DNA from: Pleodorina starrii
Lineage: Eukaryota; Chlorophyta; Chlorophyceae; Chlamydomonadales; Volvocaceae
Length of the DNA: 64,000 bases
NCBI GenBank assembly: GCA_030267565.1
Contig: BRXU01000031.1
Location: forward strand, 620,001 to 684,000
Reading direction: 5' to 3'
Shown: positions 1 through 11,056 of the stretch, piece after piece
Position numbering within the stretch: position 1 is the stretch's first letter
Layout: the number at the start of each line of letters is the position of its first letter
The notes under the pieces: generated by a model
What the model saw: only the letters and a program-made list of their open reading frames with translations
Database searches by the model: none
What the model was told of the DNA's origin: nothing
Made by a program: the position numbers and the translations under genes

Positions 1-15
1 CGACCTCACCCGCAG

Positions 16-3000
16 CGTTACTTTGCCCAATGGGAGTTTAAGGCGCCCCACCTGCTCTGCTGCTCCGACTGTGAGCCGGTGCTGCTCCCGGAGCTGTTGG
101 CGCTAATGGACGCGGACAGCAAGGCCAGGTAGGCAGAATGCTCGGATGCCTGCCTGAATGGTTGAAGTTGCCTGGCTTTATGTGGAACCCGCTTCTGCGG
201 CAGTGCACCGACAGGTGTTACGCCGATCCGTTTATGCGCCACACGAACCCCCTACGTCTGCTGTTCACGTGCACTCGCATCACTGCGGCCTAGCGCTCCT
301 GGCTCTGCGCGTTTATGCCGCTGCGGTGCCCTCTTCCCCTCTTCCCAGGTGGGAGACTTTGCGTCTGAGCTACGGAGAGACACGGGGCCTTCCGGTAGGT
401 GGTGGGGCTGCTGGGGCCGGGTAGGGGGTCCACAACACTCCCTGGAGGGAGCAGGGAAATCGCGAAGAGGAGCGCACGGCATGGAGGGAGATTCCGAAGA
501 GGAGAACCGGAGGGAGAGCCCTGGGAGGAACCGTGGTGGACCTCGCTGGCTCCGCCTTTCGTTTGTAACACGGCGCCGGCTTCGCTTTCGTTTCCCGCAG
601 GCGCTGGTGGACGAGATCTGCAAATTGTACGAACAAGTACGGCCGGAGGGTGTCATCGTGGGCGCACCGCAGGAGTGTAAGTCAGGGGGCGGGGGGGGGA
701 AGGGATTTGAACGGCCGTGCGTTTGAATTGTTGGGGTTGGGGTTTCGGATGTAGGGTCTTAGACACAGCGTGCATGAGGTGAAAGCCGCATGAGGAGTGA
801 TGTCATGAATCAAGCGCTTTCGCGCCCCATCTTCCTGAGCCCCGAGCCGCGTGACATGGCGTGCAAATGCTCAGCTATGCTCCCGACTCAGCCTCGCTGT
901 CCTCACTGGTCTCCGCCGCCGTTTCACCAAACCCCACTGTAGGCATTTACCTGGCCATGATGGCGCTTCTGCAGCCGGGGGATCACGTGGTGGGTCGCGA
1001 TTGTGGTATGACCCATGGGTCGCTATGTCGCGGAGCTGGAGCCGCATCCATTCGCCGAAATGCAAAAGGCGCCCGGGACGAGCGGCGCAGCTTGTGAGGT
1101 GTGGTCACACAGATTCCTCCATGCCGTACTCCTGCTGTACAGGTCGTCACGTACCCCGGCTACCAGTCGCTGTTTCAAATCGCTGACTCTCTGGGCTGTC
1201 AGGTTGACCTGTGGGAGGTTGATCTGGGGGAGGATGGCGGCGCCTCGTTCGATGTGGCCAAGTTCAAGGCAAGTTGAGGCTGGGCGCGTCATATTGCCTT
1301 GCTGGGAGGGACTGCGCTTTCGGTAAAGCCGCAAAGCAAAAATACTACAGAGGGCAGCCCGCCCCGCCCCGCCCCGCCCCTCGCGAGCCACTGCAGGCGT
1401 TGCTGCGCCCCACCACCAAGCTCGCCGTGGTCAACTTCCCGCACAACCCCACGGGGGTGCTGCTTGACGCCGCCCAGTGGTCGGATCTGGTGGAGGCCTG
1501 CCGCGCCGTCGACTGCTACCTGTTCAGCGATGAGATGTACCGGCTGTTGGGTGGGTCGGGGCGGGTCGGTGGGTGATGCGGGGTAGGTGGGTTGAGCGGA
1601 AGGGTGGCTTGGGGCTCCGGAGAGCGGAGGGGGGCTCGGAAGTCGGAGCAGTGGATGGGGGCCTTATGTCGCCGGAGCAGAACGGACCCGGTGGGTCCCA
1701 GGGAGCGCTGCCCCTCGAAAACGTGCTTAACAGCCGTCCTCAGTCCTCAGAGGCCGCCGGCGGGCGATGGGCCGTGCGCTCGTGCCCCTAGCCACGATAT
1801 CACCAATAGTGGCGCCAACATCAAGGTGCGTAAGACCTGCAGAGTTTCTTCGCGTCGAATCTGTAGGAGCCCCATCCAGCATCCGTTCGCTGCTGCTGGC
1901 GTGCTGCAGGCCGCCGTCCAGCGACTCGGGCTTACCCGGACAGTTCCCAACCGGCGAAGCGGCGCGGGCGCATGACTGCACCCGCCCACCGCCACCGCTC
2001 TCCCCCCACTGCCCTCTGCCCCCTTCCCGCGCAGAGTTCTGCCCGACGGCTCGCCTGCCCAGCGCGGTGGACGTGTACGACAAAGCCATCACGCTCAGCG
2101 GGCTGTCCAAGGTGCGCCGGCGGGTCCCTTACTGAAGCAATCGCCGATCCCACGGCGCTGCACCCCCAGTAACACCGTGCTACAGCCCCGTACCCGTATC
2201 TTACCTTTGCTTCCTCCAATCGAAATGCTCGCATTTTCCAACTGTTCCACCTGTATTTACTGCCCCAACTGTGCCCTTAAGGCCCCGTGGACTTCGTCCC
2301 CTCCCCGCCGGCGCCCCCGGCCGCCTTTCCTCCCCATCGACGAGCCTCAGAAAACGGACGAACATAAAAGGAAACTGACACGCGGCCCCCGGCTTCGCCT
2401 GTGCTGTGCTGCCGGCCTCGCGTGCCCCGACCCCCGCTGGCGACCGACCCATGGGTCCGTCGCGCCCACCCGCCAGGCGTTCGGGCTGCCTGGCCTCCGC
2501 ATCGGCTGGCTGGCGGTGCGGCCGCCCTGCTACCCGTTGATGGCCCGGGTAGCGGAGCTGAAGGACTACACTACCATTTGTGGTGCTGTGCCCAGTGAGG
2601 TGCGCCGCGTCACAAGGGGAAAAGCGCGCGTAGGCGTGAAGGACAAGAGCTGGGGCCAACCCGTGGCAACCACATGGCTGAGCGGGGATGCCCCCACATC
2701 GGGACCGCGGTGGAGGACTCAGCTCAGCGGGCGACAGAAGAAGCGAGTGTTGGGGCTTCGGAGTGACGGCGCCCAGCAGGACCTTGTTCGTCCGCGGGCC
2801 CGCTCCAGTGCACAGCCAGCTGGCCAGCTGACTCCACCCGCGCGAGGGTCTGGACTCTGGAGCCCACCGTAACATCAACAACAACTAATCAACTCACTAC
2901 TACGACAACAAGAGCCCTGCTGCGCTCTCGGCCTTTGCGGCGGGCCGTGCCCGTCCTTGTAAAGTTGTAAGTGGCCGGGGTAAACGCCGCTGCAGGTCCT

Positions 3001-3518
3001 GGCTCTGGCTGCGCTGCGGTCCAGGGAGGCTCTTCTGCGGCGCAACATGGACATCCTGCGCGCCAACCTGACGGCCGTGGAGGCCTTCATGAGCGAGTTC
3101 GAGCACGTCTTCAAGTACCGGCCGCCGGCGGCCGGCTCCGTGGCGTTTCCCAGGTGGGCAGGAGGGCGGCAGGGTGTCGAGGCCAGGCAGCAGGCCTACC
3201 CACGCGGTATCTCGGTAGAGGCGGAAGAAGGGCGCACACTAGCCTTGCCCTCTCCACTGCGGTGCCCGCAGGTTGGCCGCCCCGAGCGAAGATGGCGGTG
3301 TGGGCAGCGGCGACGGCGGGGCGGGCGGCGTCGAGGCGTTCTGCGAGCGGCTGGTCAACGGGTGTGGCGTGCTGCTGCTCCCGGGCACGGTGTACGACCA
3401 TGGGCCGAGCAGTGCCCGGGGGCACTTTCGGATCGGGCTGGGCCGTCGGGACCTGCCCGAGTGCCTTGAGAAGCTACGCGGCTACCTGAGGAGCCTCAGC
3501 GGCAGCACGGGTAGTTAG
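16..3518 (+). CDS. PLP-dependent aminotransferase, class I/II (5' partial)
   Basis: Exons I can join with matching phase: 16-128, 349-394, 601-676, 943-989, 1143-1268, 1397-1550, 2035-2111, 2477-2599, 2996-3153, 3272-3518 (TAG stop). The product is a fold-type I aminotransferase, which moves an amino group between an amino acid and a 2-oxo acid using pyridoxal phosphate. Family landmarks in order are TYPGYQS, then NFPHNPTG (substrate and cofactor pocket), FSDEMYR (the Asp that contacts the pyridine nitrogen), and SGLSKAFGLPGLRIGW, whose Lys would be the Schiff-base lysine. The C-terminus ends in the usual small domain with HFRIGLGR, the carboxylate-binding Arg. The intron after 1268 begins GC rather than GT. 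The N-terminus lies upstream of the window. Substrate specificity cannot be told from sequence, and organelle targeting cannot be judged without the start. Confidence 0.9.
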
Positions 3519-4470
3519 TTAAGGGTGTGCTGTGGGGCAGCAGCCATTCGCGAGGGCGCTTGACTTGCTGACCCGCTGGGTCGCTGATGCAGCGTGGCGC
3601 CGCATGCGTGACCCTGGCTACCATTAGTGCCCTAGTTGCAGCTTGTAGCTGGGCTATGGTGTGGAACGGGTGCGTGACGTCGACGCCCCAAAGGAACTCC
3701 CGTTGGCCACCAAAACGTATGGCGACGTTTGTGCTGTGTCCTGTCGTGGCGGCTCCCTCCGGCCCAAGCAGCTCCCTGCGTCCGGCATCTTTCAGCATGG
3801 TAGCAGTACCGGTGGAGCACGATACGGCGGCTCGGGACCAGACGACTGAAGGGGTTTGGGGGCCGGGGGCTAGACAGCCGGCGTCCTTACAGCACTGTTA
3901 AGATGTAGGACAGCACAGCGACCCATTCTCCGGCCATAAACTCGTCAGGCGTAACGCCATGCCGTAACATGTCACCCGCCGCCGCGCGGCAACGGTCACA
4001 ACCCAGAAGCCAGAACCCAGCACGGCTTTACTCATCCCTGCATTCTTCTGCGCACGCACTCGGGTATCCGCACAAGCGCTCGTAAATACCGGTAGACTGG
4101 GGCCCACAATATTCAGGGATGCCCAAACCAATGTGCCAAGGGCTCCAGAGGCTACTGTGATACCAGCGGCACGCAAAGGTCACCGAAGGAACCCGTGCCT
4201 ATGATGATTGGCCGCTGCTGACCAGGGCAACTCATGGCAGCGCCGTGTTCCCGGTGCGTATGGGACCCAGTGCATCCGAGGTCGCCTTCGTTCCAGCATC
4301 CAACGTCACATCATAACACTCATGATGGCATCCCAGCTCAGCTCAGCTCGGCCAGTCGCCAGACAGCCAGCTGATTCGAGCCGCCGTTCAAGCCATCTTT
4401 TCAAGGCGCCCGGCTCGTGCAGCGCAAGTACTCCGCACCTGCCGGCCTCGCCGACCCACGGGTCAGCTGC
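3519..4470. other. Convergent 3' region
   Basis: The gap between the aminotransferase stop (+) and the glutaredoxin stop (-). It should hold both 3' UTRs. One copy of the dispersed palindrome sits at its right edge (4453-4464). I see no further gene. Confidence 0.6.
3887..3891 (-). terminator. TGTAA poly(A) signal, GRXS16 side
   Basis: TTACA on the plus strand reads TGTAA on the minus strand, the usual green-algal polyadenylation signal. It lies about 580 nt after the glutaredoxin stop, so the 3' UTR would be long. The assignment is inferred. Confidence 0.35.
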
Positions 4471-6592
4471 TCAGGCCTTCTGCATGGCCGCCCGCAGCAT
4501 CGTCTGCAGCTCGCCCGTGCCCAGCATCTGCTCCGTAATGTCCGCGCCGCCCACAAACTCACCGCCGATGTACAGCTGCAGGGCGGGCGGCGGGGCAGGC
4601 TCAGATGTCAGCGGAAAGGAAAGATGGTAAATCGACGCAGAGGAGGGGCAAGGCGCGGGCCCCGCCGTTGGGTTTGCTGTTTCCTTTGCTTCGTTCGGTC
4701 CCAGCTGTGGAGGCCGCAGCTCGCGCGTCATTGGCCCCTGGCGGACCAACCTCCCGGCCCCTGCTCCCACCTGTGGGATGGTTGGCCACTGGCTGTACGA
4801 CTTGATGGCCTCCCGCAGGCCCGGGTTGTGGTACTCATCCAGCACGTTGACCACCTCGAAGTCCGCCTGTCAAGGACGGGTTGGGTTCGAGTATGATGAG
4901 GATGGTCAGGAGGTTTACTCGGAGGCGTGAGGATGAGGTTACCGACGGCGGCAGCCTCTTGAGGATGAGGCGCGTCCCTCCCCATGCGACTCAGGGCCGA
5001 GACACGGAGCTGGCTAGCGGCTGCTCAGCAGCATTGCGCACGGCTCAAACTGCGCACCAGTCCGGCTTGATGCAACAGAGTCAAACGCAGCCGGGTCGGG
5101 GCCGGCATTGCTGCTGCTCTAGCCGCCTTTGGATGGAACGGGCCCTGGAACGGGGCGTCTGCCTATGGAACCTCACCTGCTCAAGGCCACCAGCTAGCCC
5201 CCATGGGACACGCGTCGCAAAGACGTCCCCGCCCCCGCTCCGCCTTCCAGGAACCCCACCCCCTCACACACCCACACACCTTGAGCGTGGTGAGAGTGCT
5301 CAGCATGCGGGCGCTGAAGCCGCACTGGGGCTGCTGCCGGGTTCCCTTGACAAACACCACAACCTGCGAACGGAGGGCGGAAAGGGCGGAAAGGTTGGCG
5401 GGGAGGTGCGTTTTGTCGATTTTCTTCTTCCCAGTCGCCAGCAAACCGGAGGAGAAAGATGGGACCGAGCGACTGTGCGACTCTGTTGCTGCTGGGGAGA
5501 GTGTGCTGGCACCGTCGCCGCGGCCGCCAAGTGGCCCGCGTTGTCAAGTTCGGGATGTGGCATAATTCATTGAAAGCGTTAGCTTCTAAACATAAGGGAG
5601 AGGCATGTAGACGAGGCTGGTGCTAGGCGCGGTAAGCCGCCCAGCAGCTGGTTTGTTCGGAGACAACGCCGAGCGGCCCGCAAGCCCAAGTCGTCAGCTG
5701 AAGAGAAATCTGCAGGAATCTGCCGAAGACACGATACGGTGCTGTTCGCTTGCGGGGGTGCATGGTTAGAAGCCATTGGCTATCGGGAGCGCGAGCGAAT
5801 GTCCCATGCGCCCAGAGTCGAATTGCCGTACAGCGTCGTACTAACCGAGTTCTCCTTGACAATCCGGTCAATAAGGCCCTCGACGGTAATACCCTGAATG
5901 GGCTTTCCCGCCGTGAGGCGAATCTCCGGCTTCGTGGCACGCGCGACAGACCGCGACTGCCACTTCGTCTCGCCGGGCATGTTACCCGACGGGATGCTGC
6001 CGGTCTCGGCCACTGCGCCAAGGGTGCAACGGGAGAGGACATCGCAAGAGAAGGGCCCAACGTCGGCGACTCGTCGACGCGCTGCGTGGTAAGCTTTGGG
6101 TTGCCACCGGTCCGATGTGATCTCACCTGCCTCCTCCACCCACGACTTCCACGCCGCGGTCAAGCCCTCACGGCTGGCGTCATCAACGATATCATATTTG
6201 ATGGCTGCAGTAAGGTCCGGCAACTCTTGCATGTGCGCCGCAACGCTTGCGGAGACCTGTTTCCGGACAGTTCGCATCTGTCACCAACCAACCGACATCA
6301 AGGTCTTTATTTCACACGTCGCATGTACCTTGCGAGACAGGCCAATATATTGCAGTACGCCAGCCTTGTCAAACACGGCATAGACGCCAGCCGAGCCAGG
6401 AAATTGGCTAAGTTCACCCTTGTCCATGACCGGGACCGCAGTTGTATCGCGCATAGCTGCATCAGAAATAACGGCAATGCGACGCTGGACAGGCTTCGTG
6501 GCCGAAAAAGGCGCAAGGACGCCCCTGGGCAAACGCGCCGCAGGGCAAGCCTTGCAGGCTGGATGCATGGCCTTCTGCGTAAGCGTCTGCAT
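4471..6592 (-). CDS. GRXS16: Monothiol CGFS glutaredoxin GRXS16 type (GIY-YIG-like domain + Grx)
   Basis: Exons on the minus strand: 6592-6329, 6256-6127, 6012-5846, 5363-5280, 4866-4771, 4575-4471. All phases agree and give 281 aa. Residues 1 to about 50 are Arg/Ala-rich and fit a plastid transit peptide. Residues ~65-180 carry the GIY-YIG-like module ([18 protein letters not shown], then a conserved RLTAGKPI region). Residues ~188-280 are a class II glutaredoxin with VVVFVKGT, the QCGFS active site (Cys ~201), WPTIPQ and the glutathione-binding GGADI segment. Plant GRXS16 has this same domain order; it is plastidic, binds a 2Fe-2S cluster with glutathione and BolA partners, and its N-terminal domain is redox-linked to the Grx domain. 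The start at 6592 is an ATG directly before the transit-like segment. Confidence 0.93.
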
Positions 6593-7490
6593 TTCTACGT
6601 GTAATCTTATGAGCTATATCTAAAAGCCCAGACAGCATGTAATACGTGTAAGAGTAATTTGGATTGGAGCTTTAATCCCGTACGCCGTACCCCCACAAAA
6701 CCCGCATGTTCGAAGCCTGATGCATGACTCTTAGGCACATCTGTGCCGTAAAGGAGGTTCTGGAACATTTTCGACATAAATGGCGCTCCATTCACGCTGC
6801 GCCACTCTCCGTTACGACCGTCCTCTTATCACTTACTGGGATCGGGGAGGGCTGGGGTTCTTAACGTCTCGGATGCGTGTTGTACAAAGGGGTCCCAAAA
6901 GGGGTCTTGCGGCGAGACGGGCGCAAAGGGCCTAACGGCCCAACCCCACGGGTCTGCCTAGCGTCTGCCTCCTGCAGACCTTCACCCCTCTGTTAACCGT
7001 CGGCAAGGGGTTTGGTCCCTCGGAACCCGCCAAAGTGCGACCTCCGGGGTCCGATTGTTAATTAGTTGGTTGGCATATGAAACCGACTGCCCGTTCCTGT
7101 CCACATAAAGGAAGGGATGGTCTCCCCTAACCAACCGTCGCGGAGGAGCTGATGTGCGGACGGATGCTTGGGCTGCAAAGCTAGCCCGATTCACACTCTG
7201 CGGTGCGGTCCCCTCGTTGTTTACGTCTAGTCAACCCTGCGCCCAGTAAATCCCCTTGTCTAAAGCATCCTTAGCGAACCCCTGGTATTTAGTGACTCAT
7301 AAGACTTCATCCACATCAAGACTGTTCCCCAGAACCCGCTGCTGTGTCGTTGAAGACTGTTCATGGCCGTAGCTCGCAACATCCAGAGTTCCAGACCCTC
7401 AGCTGTCTCGGCTGTCCGCTGCCATCTATGCCAGTCTCGATCCCAAAACGAGACAGGAGAGTCCAGGGAAGTGCGTGCTCATCCAGAGTG
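6593..7490. other. Intergenic: GRXS16 promoter side and RPL18A 3' side
   Basis: No supported gene. The region 6840-7330 has lower coding character than its surroundings and only short open frames that match nothing I recognise. It should contain the glutaredoxin 5' UTR and promoter. A decayed repeat is possible, but I found no terminal repeats or target duplication. Confidence 0.5.
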
Positions 7491-7491
7491 T

Positions 7492-7503
7492 TTACACCTT
7501 ACA
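7492..7503 (-). terminator. Paired TGTAA signals for RPL18A
   Basis: Two TTACA motifs on the plus strand (7492-7496 and 7499-7503) read TGTAA on the minus strand, about 225 nt after the RPL18A stop codon. The spacing is normal for a green-algal 3' UTR. Confidence 0.55.
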
Positions 7504-7726
7504 CCGCCGCCAGCGGCGACGGCAGCGGGGCCCGCCCCGGCGCCATGGGCGGACACCGCGCCGCCACCGCTGCTGCTGCCCTCCCCAACGACGCACGTCC
7601 AACACAGAACAGCGTCCCAGCGGCCGCCGCAAGCGCCAGCACCAGCCACCAGCGCCCACGCCAAAGCCGCAGCGACACCGCCCGACTCCATCCAAGCCAG
7701 TCGCTGTTCTAGCACGAAAAACGCGC

Positions 7727-10132
7727 TTAGAACATGGCCACGTTCGGCCGGCTGGCCTTGAACAGGGTCCGGAACTCCGGGTTCGACGGGCGCGCCAGCT
7801 TGTGCGTGACCGGGAACTGGATCTTCTCGTTGTGGAACTGCTTGGTGTTGGCGCGCTTGCAGCTGTGGTAGTCGACGGTCGCCGTCTTGATGATCTGGAT
7901 GGACGACGGGCGCACGCGGTGGCGCGACGCCATCTCCTGGTACATCTGGGCAACGGCGCCGTTGAGGGTCACGTCGCGGTACTCCTTGTACATGTTGTGC
8001 ACGCCCGTGCGCGACTGGTAGCGAACCCACACGCCGTAGTTCTTGGCAAGGGTCGGCTTGCGCTCGAAAATCTGCGTGGCGGCAAGGTCGTCGCGCGGGA
8101 AAAAAAGCGATACATGGTGAGTTGGGTAAGAAAATCGATCCGCAGCGAAGGAACGGGGGGTGTACACTGAGATGAGACTAAGAGGCGCATATGGTAACAA
8201 TAGCAACTCGTTCTGGTATGGTGTGGACAGCCACCATAAAGAAACCCCGTCCGCGATGGACCCAGGCACGTGGGACGGACCCGGCAGGTTGGAGAAGGGC
8301 GAACCATGCCGGGAAGCACGGACTAACGTGAGTAGATACTATATGGCGGCCCGATAACGAGGCACCACACTTCCCCTGGAAGCATGAATAACTGTCGTCA
8401 CATGCGTAGTGGACATGACCGTCGCTGAAACCTAGCCCCTACGGGCCCCTGGGTAGCCCGTGATATCCCCAAGCATTCGCGCTTAAGATTCGCGCGCGCT
8501 TGGGATTCGCGCGTTCAGATTCGCGCACAACGCGCCAAAATATCGGTCGCACAATAGCGACCGACTGAAGGCACAGGACCGCCCGAAAGCCTGGCACGTG
8601 CAGCTAGACGACCCAGATGCCGTGGCAGACCCGGCACGTAGACTGATGACTCCACCCAACGTAGATAAAAGCATGCCCCCCCTGCCATTCAAGGCGTGAT
8701 GCCGGCAACCCGGCCCCGGGGCAAATCTTCAATATATGCACACCGTAGGCTACCCTGCGTGCCCCAGTACTGAATGAAACGACCAACGGTGTGAAGGGAG
8801 CCAACTGTCAATGGATACTGACTCCAAAACTGCGTTACTGCTCTGATCCGCTAGCGCAGAAATAACTAGTCGAGGCCCAGGGTACACCAGGTGGATATCA
8901 CGCTGCCGCAATGCTGTGAAGGGTCCTGGAGACAAGGAACGGAAAGCGCCATGCCAATAGACCCAGCTGACCCATGGGCCTGCGCCCAGTACGGCAAGTG
9001 AAAACTTCTGTTGACTGTCGAAGCAGCTGCCGCAGCCCAAAGCTCAACCTCAGGGCATAGCTCCCGCCCAGCTGCGGTCTGACACCTCCGTCCAGCAAGT
9101 GTCCCGGACACCCAGCTGTGCCCACGTGGAAATGCGCTGACATGCGGAAGCTCCCCAGACGTGTACAACTCGTTGCCGGCTCTCCGAGCGCTGAAGCGGC
9201 CGCCAGTGCCGCCGGCCGTTGGCTTCGGTCTGGCCCACTGGACAAAGCGGTGCCAGCGCGGCTTGCCCCGGGGGAACCCCTGGGTCAACCCGCCCCAAGC
9301 AGCATTGACCCGTGCACCAATCCTGCCAGAGCGCCTTCCAGCAGCCTCCACTGTCAGCCAAATAGCGCTCCCGCCGCCGTTCAAGCAGCGGCGGTTGCGA
9401 CGCAGTCTCCGCTGGCCACAAGGCTGCTGCCGGCCGAAAATTACATTAAACTGCCCAGTACTATATCCAGCAAGTATGGAAACCTGCTTACCATGCTTAT
9501 ACAGATGGCTTCCGGACTGACGTTTGGCTGCTTGCGGAATCCTTATGACGCCCGAAGTCGGCCCCCATATGCCAGGCTCCCGAACTGCTCACCTCATTGC
9601 ACGAGACGATCTGGCCATTGGCCTTCTTCACACGCCTCAGCTTCCTGAGGAAGTACCTGCAGACACGAAATGCCCCGCCGTTCACAGCCGTCAACAACAC
9701 GAAAGCCGACTTGGGCATGGAGGAGAGGGACGTTTGATAAGAAAATGTTTTAGACTAGCCCAAAGCAGCTGTTGAACCCAGGAAGTGCGCTTAAGAGCAC
9801 CCGTGTACAGCGCCGTCGCTGGTCGCGTGCGGGGGCAAATCAGACGGCTCCAGCTCAACCCCACCGCGACTCACCAGAACTTGCTCTTGGCCTTGACGTC
9901 ATCCTCAGCCCACACCTTCATGCGGTAGACAGTCGGGGTGGCATCATGGGCCGTGGGCAGGTGGCGGCCCACCACCTGGTACTGGTGGAACTTGAAGTTC
10001 CCCTGTGATAACAAGCCAATAATAATTTGGTTCAATTCCTGATGCTAAGGACGCCTTGCGCAGTTCCCATTTCCCGCAAGCTCAGTGAAAATTTAGCTAT
10101 TGCAAACTGTTATTTCGCACCTGCATCACCAT
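7727..10132 (-). CDS. RPL18A: 60S ribosomal protein L18a (eL20)
   Basis: Exons: 10132-10130 (the ATG alone), 10002-9875, 9656-9593, 8071-7727. Phases agree and the product is 179 aa, the normal family length. Recognisable blocks are [13 protein letters not shown] at the N-terminus, [50 protein letters not shown] and a C-terminal FKASRPN. The protein is a component of the cytosolic large ribosomal subunit. An isolated start codon with an intron directly after it occurs in other eukaryotic ribosomal protein genes; the first donor here is ATG|GTGATG. The third intron (8072-9592, 1521 nt) is much longer than the other two and contains clustered ATTCGCGC-like repeats near 8470-8536. I looked for C/D-box snoRNA motifs in the introns on the coding strand and found no convincing pair. 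Confidence 0.95.
8470..8536. repeat. ATTCGCGC-type short tandem cluster in RPL18A intron 3
   Basis: Three or four imperfect units around ATTCGCGC separated by 6-12 nt, with alternating CG runs. No open reading frame or hairpin-forming gene is associated. The boundaries are approximate. Confidence 0.55.
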
Positions 10133-11056
10133 TTTTTGCAGGTTCTAGTTAAGCACCCCGGAAAGAGAGAGAGAGGTGTGTGTTTCGGGAGCTCTAACTT
10201 TGCCCGACGCAGGGCCCTTGCATAAGGCCTTTATTGGCCAAATTCAGTATCCCCTTCTCCCGTCGCTGTTCACGACCAAATTCTTGCTGCATCCACTTCA
10301 CTACAGCTCTTGGAGTATTAAGCGTTGCACACGTGGTGAGCACTCGGGCTTGCCGGTCCTAACGAATCCCGCGCTGAGGGATGTTCCGGATGTCCCAGCG
10401 TGCAAGCGATCCATTCGCAATGCAGCTATGCCGATTGCACGTCCATTCAGGAGATCATACGACAGACTAAAAGAGAAGTTCACCGGGCGCCAGGCTCGGG
10501 ACACGTATCAAACAGTTTCCCGACTGTTCGGCGGTTAGGAGAGCGCAACCCATACGACCCCACACCCAGGCTCACACACGCAGAGCGTGAGCGACACTCA
10601 TGCCTCCATCCTCTCAACACGCGAGTTACTTGCACGCATCCTTCGCCATCTAGGGCTGCTGAGCGCATGGGCCGCGCGCCGTTAGAACCCCAGCCTACCT
10701 TGACTGCGCACGCTTGGACACCACACCACCTTTACGCGCTGCGGCCCGCCAGCCACCATCACCTCCACACCTCCGACGAGCGCACAGCCCCCACGACGCC
10801 TGCTGCGACCCACTTGACCGCTGTTCCCGGCCGTGTCCCGACGCACGCGCGCTCCTGCACATCCAGGGACCAGGGCGCGGCGCAGCTGACAGCGAACAAG
10901 CCGCCCTGCCGGCCGCTGAACAGTCCTGGTAAGAGGTGCTCCGAAACCAGGCGGATCTGCTGCGGCAGGACAGCGCAGTTCGCAACAGAACCCACTTCCT
11001 CCGTGGGGCCCTCTTCACCGCAGCAGCCCCTTCGTTCTGGGTCGCCGCTGGTCATA
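10133..11056. promoter_or_regulatory. Divergent promoter region, RPL18A (-) and CYP40 (+)
   Basis: A 924-bp gap between two head-to-head genes, so both promoters and 5' UTRs should lie here. I see no clear TATA box or other named element. The role is inferred from gene orientation only. Confidence 0.5.

Noticed and set aside
5750..6604. 284-codon plus-strand open frame
   Set aside because: It is antisense to the GRXS16 exons, whose minus-strand frame matches a known family with correct splice phases.
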